DNA of 64,000 nt from DASVBE01 sp963770375 (lineage in GTDB: Bacteria; Actinomycetota; Actinomycetes; Streptosporangiales; Streptosporangiaceae). The stretch spans positions 1 through 64,000 of the forward strand of contig CAVYPM010000022.1 in the NCBI GenBank assembly GCA_963770375.1, in the 5' to 3' direction. Both the position numbers and the translations under genes were made by a program. Positions 18,652 through 28,700 of the stretch are shown here, piece after piece (position 1 is the first letter of the stretch; each line of letters begins with the position of its first letter). Below the pieces are notes generated by a model that did no database searches, was not told where the DNA came from, and was given only the letters and a program-made list of their open reading frames with translations.

Positions 18652-19702
18652 ACGCTGAACGGGCCTGAACGAGCCCGTGCGCGATCAGGCTCCCGGCGGT
18701 GTCGAGGATCGTCTCCCGGGCCGGCCGGGCCCGCCAGCCAAGCTCCGTGCGGGCCTTCTCGGCGCTGACCAGCTGCGGGATGCCGGCCATGCTCAGGGTC
18801 AGCCGGAGCCGCGGGTCGAAGCGCGCCGCCAGCCACAGCAGCGGCGTCGGCAGCGGCCCCGTCGGCACCCGGTAGCCGCGCGGCCGGTACTCCGCGGCCA
18901 GGATCGCGGCCATCTCGCGGAGCCACAGGTGCTCGCCCGCGACGATGTACCTGTTCCCGGCCGCGCCCGCCGTCTCCATCGCCAGCCGGTGCGCCACGGC
19001 CACGTCCCGCACGTCGGTCACCGCGAAGCCGAGCCGCGGCACCGCCGGGACCTCGCGCCCCAGCAGCACCTGAATCAGCTCGACCGACGTCCGCCGGGCC
19101 GCGCTCAGCAACGGGCCGAGCACCAGCGCCGGGTTGATGGTGACCAGCTCGAGCCCGGAGGAGCGGGCGAATTCCCAGGCGGCGCGCTCGGCGAAGAACT
19201 TGCTCCGCGGGTAGGCCGCGGCCCGGTCCGGGTCGGTCCAGTCGGCCTCGGTGCGCAGCCGCACGCCGGACCGGCCGTAGCCGCGGGTGATCGCGTCGGT
19301 GGACGAGGTCAGCACGACCCGCCGCACGGTGCCGCTCGCCGCCGCGGCGCGGAGCACCCGCAGGGTCCCGTCCACCGCCGGGCGGATCAGCTCGTTCTCG
19401 TCGGCCGGCGGGCCCGCCGGGTTCGGCGAGGCCATATGCCACACGTAGTCGCAGCCCTTGACCGCCTGCGCCCAGCCGTCGTCGGCGTCCAGGCTGGCCT
19501 CGGTCAGCTCCAGCGAGCCACCCGCCCGCCCACCCGCCCGCTCCTGCACCGCCCGCAGGTGGGCCACGTCCGCGGTGGCCAGCCGCCGCACGCTGCCCCG
19601 TACCTCATACCCGGCACCGAGCAGCTCGGCGATGCCGTGCCCGGCGAGAAAGCCGGTCGCCCCGGTGACCAGAACCCGTTCGCTCACCACACCCGCACCC
19701 AT
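18650..19702 (-). CDS. NAD(P)-dependent epimerase/reductase, extended SDR (dihydroflavonol-4-reductase-like)
   Basis: About 350 residues. It has the cofactor motif VLVTGATGFLAGHGIAELL at the N-terminus, DYVWHMASP, the catalytic serine region RVVLTSSTDAI and the YPRSK pair (Tyr-x3-Lys). This pattern is that of ketone/aldehyde reductases related to DFR and cinnamoyl-CoA reductase. The start at 19702 is preferred over 19726 because the operator-like inverted repeat covers 19717-19753. It is divergent from a TetR gene that probably controls it. Substrate unknown. Confidence 0.82.
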   Translation of the reverse strand: MGAGVVSERVLVTGATGFLAGHGIAELLGAGYEVRGSVRRLATADVAHLRAVQERAGGRAGGSLELTEASLDADDGWAQAVKGCDYVWHMASPNPAGPPADENELIRPAVDGTLRVLRAAAASGTVRRVVLTSSTDAITRGYGRSGVRLRTEADWTDPDRAAAYPRSKFFAERAAWEFARSSGLELVTINPALVLGPLLSAARRTSVELIQVLLGREVPAVPRLGFAVTDVRDVAVAHRLAMETAGAAGNRYIVAGEHLWLREMAAILAAEYRPRGYRVPTGPLPTPLLWLAARFDPRLRLTLSMAGIPQLVSAEKARTELGWRARPARETILDTAGSLIAHGLVQARSA

Positions 19703-19716
19703 CCGCCCACCATCCG

Positions 19717-19753
19717 ATCTATACACTGCTTAGAATGTAATCAATGTATAGAT
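19717..19753. promoter_or_regulatory. Operator-like inverted repeat between the reductase and tetR
   Basis: ATCTATACA and TGTATAGAT form 9-bp perfect arms 19 bases apart, in an AT-rich gap between the divergent reductase and TetR genes. This is the expected place for a TetR repressor acting on both promoters. Confidence 0.6.
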
Positions 19754-19791
19754 GGCGAAGGAACCCGGCGTCAACCGCTTACGCTCGGGAC

Positions 19792-20439
19792 GTGCCAGCC
19801 ACGCCCGCCCGCGACTCCTACCACCACGGTGCCCTGCGCGAGGAGCTCATCACCGCGTCCCTCACGCTCATCGAGGCCGAGGGCATCGGCGCGGTGAGCC
19901 TGCGCCGGGTGGCCCGCGAGGCCGGGGTCAGCCCGGGCGCGCCGTACCACCACTTCGCGGACCGCTCGGCGCTGCTCGCCGCGATCACCGTGCGCGGATC
20001 CGGGCTGCTCGAACAGAGCCTGCGCGAGGCCCGGCAGCACGCCCCCACCGCGGCCGCCGCCCTCGGCGCCCTGATCGAGGCCTACGTCCGGTTCGCCGCC
20101 GGGAACCCGGCCTACATCCACCTCATGCTGCGGCCCGAGCTGTCCCACCCGGAAAACCACCCCGAGGTCCAGGCCGCCGGCGAGGGCGCGATCACCCTGC
20201 TCACCGAGGTCGTCCAGGACTGCCAGCGCGAGGGCAGCGCGCCGCCCGGCGACCCGGCCACGCTGACCGGCCTGGTCTGGGCGCTGGCCATCGGCATCGT
20301 CACGCTGTGGCTGGACGGCCCGCTCGAAGCCCGCTGCGTGGACCTGGGCACCACCCCGCAGGAGCTGACCGCGCGGATCACCGCCCTGCTCACCGGCCTG
20401 CTCACGGGCCAGCCCCCGCGCGGCGAACGCGGGGGCTGA
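19792..20439 (+). CDS. TetR/AcrR-family transcriptional regulator
   Basis: About 215 residues. The HTH reads RDSYHHGALREELITASL then AVSLRRVAREAGVSPGAPY and HHFADRSALLAAI. The ligand domain (AAALGALIEAYVRFAAGNPAYIHLML) resembles the TetR_C_33/WHG group. The GTG at 19792 is chosen because the longer frame from 19744 begins inside the operator-like repeat. It probably represses itself and the divergent reductase. Confidence 0.85.
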   Translation: MPATPARDSYHHGALREELITASLTLIEAEGIGAVSLRRVAREAGVSPGAPYHHFADRSALLAAITVRGSGLLEQSLREARQHAPTAAAALGALIEAYVRFAAGNPAYIHLMLRPELSHPENHPEVQAAGEGAITLLTEVVQDCQREGSAPPGDPATLTGLVWALAIGIVTLWLDGPLEARCVDLGTTPQELTARITALLTGLLTGQPPRGERGG

Positions 20440-20778
20440 CCGGCACCAGCGGCAGCAGGCGCCGCCCTGGTTTACCGCGAATTAAGGAGTACGGCAGCGG
20501 GCTCGCGGGCCGCCTCCCCGGCAGGAGCCGCCGGCCGCGCGGGCCTGACCGGGCCGTCCGTCACCCGGAGCACCCGCGCCAGCGGCGCCGGCAGCCACCA
20601 GTTGAACCGGCCCGCCCTGCCCGCCTAGAGTCGCGGCCGGCCCCGGGTCGTCGTGCCAGCGACGGCACTTGCCGCGCCTCCGCCGGGTGCACCGCCGGCC
20701 GGCGTACGCCCGGCGGAGTACGCCCGCCGCCTTCCCGGGGATCACGACAGCGCGGCCGCGGCTGCCTACCCTGGGCGG

Positions 20779-22062
20779 GTGGACAACGCCCTGTCGGTCT
20801 GGCAGCGCTGGCACCGGTCGCGGCTGTACGAGATCATCTCGGCGGTGCTGCTGACCGCGGTCCTGGTGGCCGGCGCGTACGGGGAAGCCCACCCGGGCCA
20901 GGTGCCGGACAAGCACCTGGGCGGCCACCCCATACCGCACACGCCGACGGCCGCGTACCTGCTGGTGATCGCGGCGGGCCTGGCGCTGGCCTGGCGGCGC
21001 CGCTACCCGGTCCCGGTCCTGGTCTTCGCCACCGCCTGCGTGGCCGCCTACAGCCTGGCCGGCTGGGTCAACGGCTCCGCGCTGCTGCTCCCGGTCGCCG
21101 CGCTGTACTGCGTGACCAGGGAATGGCCGGCCAAGCGGGCGGTCGCCGCGGCCGGGGTGACGCTGCTCGTGCTGCTGGGCGCCACCGCGCTCAACAACCC
21201 GTTCGGCCCGGTCGGCGGCGGGTTCGACCTGATCCCCGGGCTGGTCGCCGCGGCACTGTTCGCCGGGCTGGCGGCCAGCAACCGGCGCGCCTACATCGAG
21301 ACGGTCAAGGCCCGGGCCGAGGAGGACGCCCGCCGCCAGGTCAGCGCCGAGCGGCTGCGCATCGCCCGCGAGCTGCACGACGTGGTCGCGCACACGATGG
21401 CCACGATCAACGTGCAGGCCGGGGTGGCCGCGCACGTGGTCGCCGAGCGCCCGGAGGCGGCCGCCGACGCGCTGACCGCGATCAAGACGGCCAGCCGGGA
21501 CGGCCTGCGCGAGCTGCGGGCCATCCTGCACGTGCTGCGCCAGGCCGACGAGACCGACGACGGCAGCCCGACCCAGCCGGCGCCGGGCCTGGCCCAGCTG
21601 GACGGCCTGGTCGCGAACACGGTCGCGGCCGGGCTGGCGACCACCGTGCGGCGCGACGGCAGCCCCCGGCCGCTGTCCCCGGCCGTCGACCTGACCGCCT
21701 ACCGGATCATCCAGGAGTCCCTGACGAACGTGATCCGGCACGCTGGGCCCGCCACCGCCGACGTTCATCTTGATTACCGGGATACGGTTCTGCGGATCGA
21801 GATCACCGACACCGGGCGGGGCAACCTGGCCGCGGGGGGCTACATGGCCAGTGTGCTGACCGGGCTGGCCGGCCTGGGCGGCGGGCACGGCATCACCGGC
21901 ATGCGGGAGCGGGCTGCCTCGGTGGGCGGCGAGCTGACCGCGGGTCCTGGTCCCGAGCGCGGGTTCCTGGTCACCGCCTGCCTGCCGCTGGACGCCGCCC
22001 CCGCGGAGCCAGGACCGGACCCGGCCCAGGCACGGCCAGGACGCCGCCCCGGCGCCGGCTGA
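20779..22062 (+). CDS. Two-component sensor histidine kinase, NarL/DesK type (HisKA_3)
   Basis: About 427 residues. The N-terminal half has four to five membrane spans (SAVLLTAVLVAGAYG, AAYLLVIAAGLALAW, LVFATACVAAYSLAG and more). The dimerisation helix carries the phospho-acceptor histidine in ERLRIARELHDVVAHTM near residue 200. The HATPase domain has the N-box region TAYRIIQESLTNVIRHAG and the G-box DTGRG...GHGITGMRERA. The GTG at 20779 is chosen since upstream frame sequence is Pro/Arg-rich and non-conserved. It pairs with the response regulator that follows after 51 bp. Confidence 0.88.
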   Translation: MDNALSVWQRWHRSRLYEIISAVLLTAVLVAGAYGEAHPGQVPDKHLGGHPIPHTPTAAYLLVIAAGLALAWRRRYPVPVLVFATACVAAYSLAGWVNGSALLLPVAALYCVTREWPAKRAVAAAGVTLLVLLGATALNNPFGPVGGGFDLIPGLVAAALFAGLAASNRRAYIETVKARAEEDARRQVSAERLRIARELHDVVAHTMATINVQAGVAAHVVAERPEAAADALTAIKTASRDGLRELRAILHVLRQADETDDGSPTQPAPGLAQLDGLVANTVAAGLATTVRRDGSPRPLSPAVDLTAYRIIQESLTNVIRHAGPATADVHLDYRDTVLRIEITDTGRGNLAAGGYMASVLTGLAGLGGGHGITGMRERAASVGGELTAGPGPERGFLVTACLPLDAAPAEPGPDPAQARPGRRPGAG

Positions 22063-22113
22063 GCCGCTGGCCACCCCGGCCGCCGGTCCCGGCGCGGAAC
22101 GCGGGGGCCGGCC

Positions 22114-22785
22114 ATGATCCGCGTGCTGCTGGCCGACGACCAGGCGCTGATCCGGGCCGGGTTCCGGCTGCTGCTCGACACCGCGGCGGACATCGAGGTC
22201 GTCGGCGAGGCGTCGGACGGGGCGGAGGCGGTCAAGCTGGCCCGGGACGGGCGGGCCGACGTGGTGCTGATGGACATCCGGATGCCGGGCACCGACGGGC
22301 TCGAGGCGACCCGGCAGATCGCCGCCGACGACGACCTGGCCGGGGTGAAGGTGATCATCCTGACCACGTTCGAGTCCGACGAGTACGTCTACCGGGCGAT
22401 CCGGGCCGGGGCCAGCGGGTTCCTGGTCAAGGACACCGAGCCGGCCGAGCTGCTGCAGGCGGTCCGGGTGGTGGCCAGGGGCGACGCGCTGCTGTCGCCC
22501 GGGGTGACCCGGCGGCTGATCACCGATCTGGCCCAGCGGCCGGAGCAGCGGCCCGCGGAACGGCCGGTGCTGACCGCGCTGACCCCGCGGGAGCGCGAGG
22601 TGCTGGTGCACGTGGCCGCCGGGCTGTCCAACGACGACATCGCGGCGAAGCTGTTCCTCAGCCCGCTGACCGCGAAGACGCACGTCAGCCGGATCCTGAC
22701 CAAGCTGGACGCGCGGGACCGGGCCCAGCTGGTCGTCATTGCCTACGAAAGCGGCCTGGTCGTGCCAGGAGAGCGGGGCCAGTAG
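22114..22785 (+). CDS. Two-component response regulator, NarL/LuxR family
   Basis: A 223-residue protein. The receiver domain has the acidic pair in LLADDQALIRAGF, phosphorylation aspartate in VVLMDIRMPG near residue 53 and the switch lysine in FLVKDTEPAELL. The C-terminal LuxR HTH reads LTPREREVLVHVAAGLSNDD to LTAKTHVSRILTKL. It is the partner of the upstream kinase. No target gene can be named; no divergent transporter is attached. Confidence 0.92.
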   Translation: MIRVLLADDQALIRAGFRLLLDTAADIEVVGEASDGAEAVKLARDGRADVVLMDIRMPGTDGLEATRQIAADDDLAGVKVIILTTFESDEYVYRAIRAGASGFLVKDTEPAELLQAVRVVARGDALLSPGVTRRLITDLAQRPEQRPAERPVLTALTPREREVLVHVAAGLSNDDIAAKLFLSPLTAKTHVSRILTKLDARDRAQLVVIAYESGLVVPGERGQ

Positions 22786-22802
22786 CGGCCCCGCTCTCCT
22801 GG
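22765..22802 (+). terminator. Strong terminator hairpin of the two-component operon
   Basis: A perfect 16-bp stem (CCAGGAGAGCGGGGCC with its complement) and a 6-base loop overlap the stop codon of the response regulator. There is no long T run, which is common for G+C-rich actinobacteria. Confidence 0.75.
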
Positions 22803-22858
22803 GGTGCGAGTCCGGGTGACCCTTCGCGGCGTGGTCCGCGGGCACCCACCGTAATCCT

Positions 22859-23059
22859 CTACTCAGTGGTGACGGGCTGGGTCGTGGCCAGCATCCGGGA
22901 GCCGGCGTCGATCATCACGAGGCCAATCCGGCGGCGCAGGCGCGGGGCGCGGCTGCGGTCACGGTCGCGGTGCGCGGCGGCGTGCTGGGCGGCCTGGCGG
23001 CGCAGTTCGCTGATGTGCTGGTCGGCCATGCTGTGGGGAATCTGGGGGTTCATCGTCAT
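22859..23059 (-). CDS. Small basic protein downstream of the ArsR-type regulator
   Basis: 66 residues starting MTMNPQIPHSMADQHISELR. Many Arg and His residues follow, then a more hydrophobic end (IGLVMIDAGSRMLA). The start codon overlaps the stop of the upstream regulator (ATGA at 23056-23059), so the two are co-translated. Small proteins like this often accompany this regulator family in actinobacteria. Function unknown. Confidence 0.7.
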   Translation of the reverse strand: MTMNPQIPHSMADQHISELRRQAAQHAAAHRDRDRSRAPRLRRRIGLVMIDAGSRMLATTQPVTTE

Positions 23060-23738
23060 TCGCCTTTCTGGCTGGCCTGGTCGGGGGAATCGGTCGCTGG
23101 GGGGAGCTGGCTGGGCAGCGCCACGGGGTAGTCGGTGAAGTGGATCTCGACCGGGAGCGCGCCGGGCGGGCTCTCCTCGGGCCGGAAGTACCGGTGCCCG
23201 AACCGGCTGTCGATCAGCTTGGCGATGTCGTCGTTGAGCTGCCTGAGCTCGGCCGCGGTCATGTAGAGGAGGTGCTGGGAGTTGGTCGCGGCCTTGATCC
23301 ATTCATCGGGATACCTGTGCCGGGTGTCGCGCCAGTTCCGGAAGCGGCTGGCCTGCCGCTCGTGCGATCATCCGGCCGAGCGCCTCGGCGGCCAGCTCCG
23401 ACTCCGGGTCGCCCGGCGCGCTGGTCAGCTGCACTGCCTCGCTGGCCACCCGCCACGGCCGGGCCCGGCCCTTGCCGCCGCCGGCCTCCTCCACGAAGCC
23501 GTACCTGGCCAGCTGGCGGAGGTGGAACGAGCAGGTCGTCGGCGACTCGCCGATCAGCTCGCCGACCTGGGTCGCGGTCATCGTGCCGTGCATGCCCAGG
23601 GCCTCAATCAGCTGGATCCGCACCGGGTGCGACAGCGCGCGCAGCGTGCTGGCGTCGGTCACCCGGCGGACCGGCAGCTTGGCGGCCGGTGCCGGCGCCG
23701 GTCTCGGCCGGCTGGGCTGACGGGTTCTCGTTAGGCAT
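23056..23738 (-). CDS. ArsR-like winged-helix transcriptional regulator; frameshifted
   Basis: HTH: TLRALSHPVRIQLIEALG, TATQVGELIGESPTTCSFHLR, QLARYGFVEEAGGGKGRARP. The C-terminal domain (AAELRQLNDDIAKLIDSRFG, PVEIHFTDYPV) reads in another frame from about 23362; a one-base change there joins RMIAR to ASRFRNWRDTRHRYPDEWIK, as expected for this family. A second one-base change near 23690 would join the ATG at 23738 (MPNENPSAQPAETG) to AKLPVRRVTD; otherwise translation could begin at the GTG at 23662. Operator-like repeats lie immediately upstream. It probably controls the divergent ABC exporter. Confidence 0.78.
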
Positions 23739-23740
23739 AT

Positions 23741-23806
23741 CTCGATAGTGCAGTATCGAGAGTTTGTTGTCAAGAGAAAATTCTCGACAGCGCTTTCTCG
23801 ATACTG
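23741..23806. promoter_or_regulatory. Operator cluster between the ArsR-type regulator and the ABC exporter
   Basis: CTCGATA-N6-TATCGAG (23741-23760) is a clear inverted repeat, and the half-site TCTCGATACTG recurs at 23796-23806, with the looser TTCTCGACA at 23781-23789. The stretch is AT-rich compared with its surroundings. A repressor here could block both divergent promoters. Confidence 0.65.
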
Positions 23807-23842
23807 AAGTGGCGATCTTGGGCGGGGGTACGCTTGGCGGCG

Positions 23843-24838
23843 ATGAGTGCTACGCAGGCGCCCGCGGGCGAGACCGCGGGCCGGGTCACGCCGGACGCGG
23901 TGATCCATACCGAGGAACTGACCAAGGTCTACCCGGGCACCGATTTCGCCGCGGTGGACCGGCTCAACCTGGACGTGCAGGCCGGGGAGATCTTCGGCCT
24001 GCTGGGCCCGAACGGCGCGGGCAAGACCACGACCGCGGGCATGCTGACCACCCGGGTGCTGCCCACGTCGGGGCGGGCCTTCCTGGCCGGCGTCGACGTG
24101 GCCGCCCGCCCGGCGCTGGCCAAGCAGCTCAGCGGCATCGTGTCGCAGCAGAACACGCTGGACCGCCAGCTGACCGTGTGGGAGAACCTGTACTTCCACG
24201 GGCGGCTGTTCGGCATGGGGGCGAAGACCTCCCGGCAGGTGGCCGACGACCTGCTGGCCCGGTTCCAGCTGTCCCGCTGGGCCAGGGCGTCGGTGTACGC
24301 GCTGTCCGGCGGGATGGCGCAGCGGCTGATGGTGGCCCGGGCCATCTTCCACCGCCCGTCCGTGCTGTTCCTCGACGAGCCGACCGCGGGGCTCGACCCG
24401 CAGAGCCGGCTGGCGCTGTGGGAGCTGCTCGGCGAGCTGCACAGGAGCGGGCAGACGATCCTGCTCACCACGCACTACATGGAAGAGGCCGACCAGCTGT
24501 GCGACCGGGTCGCGATCATGGACCACGGCCGGATCCTGGCCCTGGACACCCCGGGCGCGCTCAAGCAGAGCATCGGCGCGGACACGGTGGTCACCGTGAA
24601 GTCGGCCGGTGACATGGACCGGCTGGCGGAGCTGCTGGCCGCGGAGATCGACGGCGTGACCCGCTCGCGGCCGGTGGACGGCGGCCTGGAGCTGCACGTC
24701 AAGGGCTCGGGGCGGCTGATCCCGCGGATCGTGCTGGCCGCCGAGCGGGGCGGGTTCGACCTCAGCGACGTGTCGGTGGCCGAGCCCAGCCTGGAGACCG
24801 TGTTCATCAGCCTGACCGGGAAGGAGCTGCGCGACTGA
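23843..24838 (+). CDS. ABC exporter ATP-binding protein, DrrA-like
   Basis: About 331 residues. Walker A GLLGPNGAGKTTT, signature LSGGMAQRLMVARAI, Walker B VLFLDEPTAGLDPQSR and switch TTHYMEEADQLCDR are all present, followed by the DrrA-type C-terminal domain (SIGADTVVTVKS, FDLSDVSVAEPSLETVFISL). It should drive drug or lipid export with the permease encoded next (overlap of one base). Start 23843 (MSATQAP) is preferred over 23834. It is divergent from, and probably repressed by, the ArsR-type regulator. Confidence 0.9.
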   Translation: MSATQAPAGETAGRVTPDAVIHTEELTKVYPGTDFAAVDRLNLDVQAGEIFGLLGPNGAGKTTTAGMLTTRVLPTSGRAFLAGVDVAARPALAKQLSGIVSQQNTLDRQLTVWENLYFHGRLFGMGAKTSRQVADDLLARFQLSRWARASVYALSGGMAQRLMVARAIFHRPSVLFLDEPTAGLDPQSRLALWELLGELHRSGQTILLTTHYMEEADQLCDRVAIMDHGRILALDTPGALKQSIGADTVVTVKSAGDMDRLAELLAAEIDGVTRSRPVDGGLELHVKGSGRLIPRIVLAAERGGFDLSDVSVAEPSLETVFISLTGKELRD

Positions 24839-25731
24839 TGGCGACGACCGCTCCGGAGCAGACCCCCGCCACGGGCCCGGCCGCGCTGCCGCCGGTGCGG
24901 CCGCTGCGCTCGGTGGCCGCGGCCAGCTGGACCGCGCTGGGCGCGCTGCTGCTGCGCGACCTGGTCGTGGTGCGCAAGCACTTCTGGGAGTTCGTGCTGC
25001 GCACGGTCATCCAGCCGTTCCTGCTGTGCTTCGTGTTCCTGTACGTGTTCCCGCAGATCGGCCAGGCGGTGGGCGGTCAGTCCGCGGCCGCGTCGTCGGC
25101 GTTCGCGACCGTGCTCGTGGCCGGCGTCGTCGGCATCTCGGTGATGTTCCAGGGCGTCCAGTCGATCGCGCTGAACATGGCGCAGGAGTTCGGGTTCACC
25201 CGGGAGATCGAGGACCGGGTGCAGGCGCCGTGCCCGATCTGGCTGGTGGCCATGGCCAAGGTGCTGTCCGGCGCGGTCCAGGGCGTGTTCTCGGCGGCGA
25301 TCGTGCTGCCGATCGCGTCGGTCGTGCACGCGGCCGGGGTGCACGCCGAGCTGCACCTGCACTGGTGGATCATCATCACGTTCGTCCCGCTGGCCTGCAT
25401 CGCGATGGCGGGCCTGGGGCTGGTGCTGGGGACGAGCTTCGAGCCGCGGAACATCGGGCTGATGTTCGGCTTCATCATCCTGCCGATCACGTTCCTGGGC
25501 GGGACGTACTACACGTGGACGCGGCTGGCGCCGGTCACCGTGGGCGGGTGGCACTGGCTGCAGACGGTCGTGCTGGTCAACCCGCTGATCTACGTCAACG
25601 AGGGCATGCGCGCGGCGTTCACGAACGCCCCGCACCTGCACCTGTTCGTCATCTACCCGGTCACCCTCGCCTTCGCGGTCACCTTCCTGACCATCGGCCT
25701 GCGCAACTTCCGCCGCCGCGTGCTCTCGTGA
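24838..25731 (+). CDS. ABC-2 type exporter permease, DrrB-like
   Basis: 297 residues, with about six membrane spans: one at FVLRTVIQPFLLCFVFLYVF, one near residue 100, then WIIITFVPLACIAMAGLGLV, GFIILPITFLGGTYYTW and a C-terminal span. TYYTWTRLAP and VLVNPLIYVNEGMRAAF match the ABC-2 family. The start overlaps the ATPase stop (TGATG). It forms the export channel with the previous gene product. Confidence 0.9.
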   Translation: MATTAPEQTPATGPAALPPVRPLRSVAAASWTALGALLLRDLVVVRKHFWEFVLRTVIQPFLLCFVFLYVFPQIGQAVGGQSAAASSAFATVLVAGVVGISVMFQGVQSIALNMAQEFGFTREIEDRVQAPCPIWLVAMAKVLSGAVQGVFSAAIVLPIASVVHAAGVHAELHLHWWIIITFVPLACIAMAGLGLVLGTSFEPRNIGLMFGFIILPITFLGGTYYTWTRLAPVTVGGWHWLQTVVLVNPLIYVNEGMRAAFTNAPHLHLFVIYPVTLAFAVTFLTIGLRNFRRRVLS

Positions 25732-25743
25732 GCGACGGCGCGG

Positions 25744-25760
25744 GCCCGCCTAGCGCGGGC
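25744..25760. terminator. Possible two-way hairpin
   Basis: GCCCGC-ctagc-GCGGGC lies in the 62-bp gap between the convergent exporter permease and the iron-sulfur protein. The stem is 6 bp; evidence is positional only. Confidence 0.3.
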
Positions 25761-25793
25761 TGGTCCTCTCGGCCGGGCTGGGCCCCGGCATAG

Positions 25794-28700
25794 TCAGGGC
25801 TGCGTTCCGGTCTGGGTCCAGCGGCGGAAGACGTCGATCTGGGCCGGGGACCAGGCGCCGTCGCAGGGCATGGAGCCGTTGGCGAGGCGGGCCAGGATCT
25901 CCCCGGCGTTGGCGCGCACCTCGTCGGCTGACCACAGGTCGAAGGCGAAGCTCATGGCCTGCCGGTCGCGGCTGCGGAACAGCGGCTTGATGTGCGCGCC
26001 GAAGCTGACCTGCTCCTGCGGCCCGGGCAGCGCGGCGGGCTGCGGCGCCGGCCGGCTCGTCCTGGTCCGGCGCGGGCGCGGGCGGGCCCGGCGGTCCCCA
26101 GTCCCAGCGCGGTATCCGGGCCGGGACGCCGGCCGCGGACGGCGCGGCGGCCGCCGACCGGGACAGCCATTCGATGGCCGCTGACCAGGCCGCGCGGAAA
26201 CCCGGATCGGCGGGCAGCCCGGCTTCGTCGGCGGCCTGGCCGGCCAGCATGACCCACCGGCCCCGCTGGTCCTCGGTCAGCGGCGGGCTGCCGGGCGGCA
26301 GGACGGCGGCCGCTGGCTGGGCTGCCCCGTGCTGGCCGGCACCGTGCTGGCCGGCCGTGCCTGGCCGGCACCGTCCTGCTCGGGGCCGCCCAGGGCCGCG
26401 GCCAGCCAGGCCGCCAGCCGGTGCGGCTGGTCCGCGGGCATGGTGGCGAAGGCCGGCGCCAGGACGGGGTCGGCGGGCACGAGCTTCTCGTGCAGCAGCC
26501 GGGCCGTCCTGGTCAGCGGCCCGAGGCCGCCCGCCCACTCGAACAGGGACGGGCTGGGGCGCGGCCGGGGATCGCGGAAGCCCACGTACCAGTGCATGCC
26601 GCTGCAGAACGGCTTGTTGCGGGAGTGGCCGCACCGGCACAGCGCATAGTGCTCGGCCGAGGCACCCTGGGCGCGGGCGGCCGGCTCGCCGTCCGCGCCG
26701 GTCAGCGGGACGGCGCCGGTGACCCGGTACGGGCCGTCGGCGGTCACCTCGATCGCCGGCCCCCGGGCGTGGTCCCAGTCCACGTGCCCGCGTGCCTCGT
26801 GGCCGCCGAGCGCGTAGGACAGCGCGCCGGACGGGCAGTCCCGGACGGCACGGATGATCTCGTCCATCCGCCCGCCGCTGGGGGCCACGAAGGGCTCCGC
26901 GTCGGTGCGGAACACCGCCGGCAGCCGGTCCGTGCAGTAGCCGGAGTGCTGGCAGATGCCCCGGTTGTCGAAGATCGTGACCTGCTGGCCGTGGTAGGCA
27001 TCGCGCCGGTCGGGGACCCGCTCGGGGTCCCTGGCGTCGCTGAACCCGTTCGAGTGGCAGGTGCCGTCACAGGCGGGCTTCGCCGCGGACGCGCCGCACC
27101 GGCACAGGGCGAGCTGGGGCGCCGGCCGGGTGGCGATCCCGAGGTGGTCGACCAGGGCCGGGATGTTGGTGGCCAGGTACGGGCCGTCGGCGGCGGCCTG
27201 GATGCCGGCGGGCAGGCTGGCCTGCGCCTGCCACAGCTCGGCCAGCCGGGCCGGCCGGGTGACCGCCGGGATCAGCGCCAGGGCCAGGTGCTGCAGGCGC
27301 GCGGTCGCCTCGGTCAGCTCGGGCGGGCAGTCACCCGACGTCCCGAGCCGGGCCCGCAGCCGGGTCGCCGCGAGCGCCGCGTCCCACAGCCGCCCGGCCG
27401 CCGCGGCGGCGCCGGTGCCGGCGCCGCTGGGGCGGGCGCTGCGGGCCGCCGCCGGGCGCAGCGCCGCGGTGATCCCGGCCGCCGCCGCCGTGGCCTGCGC
27501 CGTTTCTGCCTCCACGGGGAGCGCGGACAGCACGGTGGCGCACCCGGCCGCCATCGTGTCGATCTCGGGCGCGCTCAGCGGCTCGCTGGCGGCGATGGCC
27601 GCCTGCGGCCGGCCCGGGGGCAGGTGCGCCGCCAGCGACGCCGCGACCTGCCGGATGGCCGCCAGCACCGGGCCGAGCTGGCCGCCGACGCCACCACCCG
27701 GGCTGGTGCACAGCTCGCCGCACAGCCCGGCCGCCACGTCCAGGCGCTCCGCCAGGAGCGTCCAGGCGGCCTCGCGGTGCGGCAGCAGGTAGTCGCTGGA
27801 GTAGAACAGCTCGAAGCTCGGCCCGGCGGTGCGGCCCGGGTGCTCGGGACCGGCCGGCAGCGTCGGGATCAGGTCGCCGAGCGGCCTGATGACCTGCCGC
27901 ATCAGCGCGATCGTCGCGCCGGCCAGCACGGTGAGCTGGGCGTCGGTCTCGTCCGTGTGCGCGAAGAACCGCTCCAGGGTCTGGAGCAGGACCTCGTAGC
28001 TCACGTTGAACAGGTCGGTGACCCGGGCCGTCAGCGGATCGGTGATCAGCGGCACGTCGTCGAGGTACTCGTGCGGCCGGACGTTGGCCGCCAGCACCGG
28101 CCGGACCGGGTCGAACTCCGGGTTCGCCGCCCGCAGCCGCTGGTACTCGTCGAGGATGCTGACGAACTGGCCGAAGTGCGCGTTGCGCCAGTGCCCGCGC
28201 GGTCCCTCGCCCTGTTCGAGGATCTCCTCGATCGCGGCCTTCGCGCTGGCGACGTCGGTCACGGTGACCAGCTCGGGCCAGCCGAAGGAAGCGGCCGTCG
28301 CCTGGGCCCGCGGCGGGCCGGTGAACAGCCAGTCCTCGCCGTTCTTCGCCGCCAGGTGCTCGACCCCGGCCTCGATCGACCGGTACAGGTGCCCGACCGT
28401 CGCGAAATCCTGGCCGCGCGGCACGATGTCGCGCTCGTTCAGCACCGGGGCCGCCGCGCCCATCGCGGCCAGGCCGTCGGCGTCGGCCAGGTCCATTCCC
28501 TCCGGGCGCTCGAGGAACATGAAGTGCCGCAGCGCCTGCTCGCCGAACGGGATGAGCGCGAGCTGGACCCCGGCCGGGTAGTGGCCCGCGGGCGCGGGCA
28601 GGTTCGGCCGGACCAGGTGCGGCGGCCCGCCGATCGCCGTCAGCAGGTTGTGCACCAGGGCCAGGTGCAGCATCTCCTGGGTGGCCACGTGCGAGACCTG

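Noticed and set aside
20482..22845. 787-residue leftward frame over the two-component genes
   Set aside because: Antisense shadow; the rightward frames carry full kinase and regulator motifs.
24475..25641. Leftward 388-residue frame across the exporter genes
   Set aside because: Shadow frame rich in Arg, His, Asp and Gln; the rightward ATPase and permease are clear.
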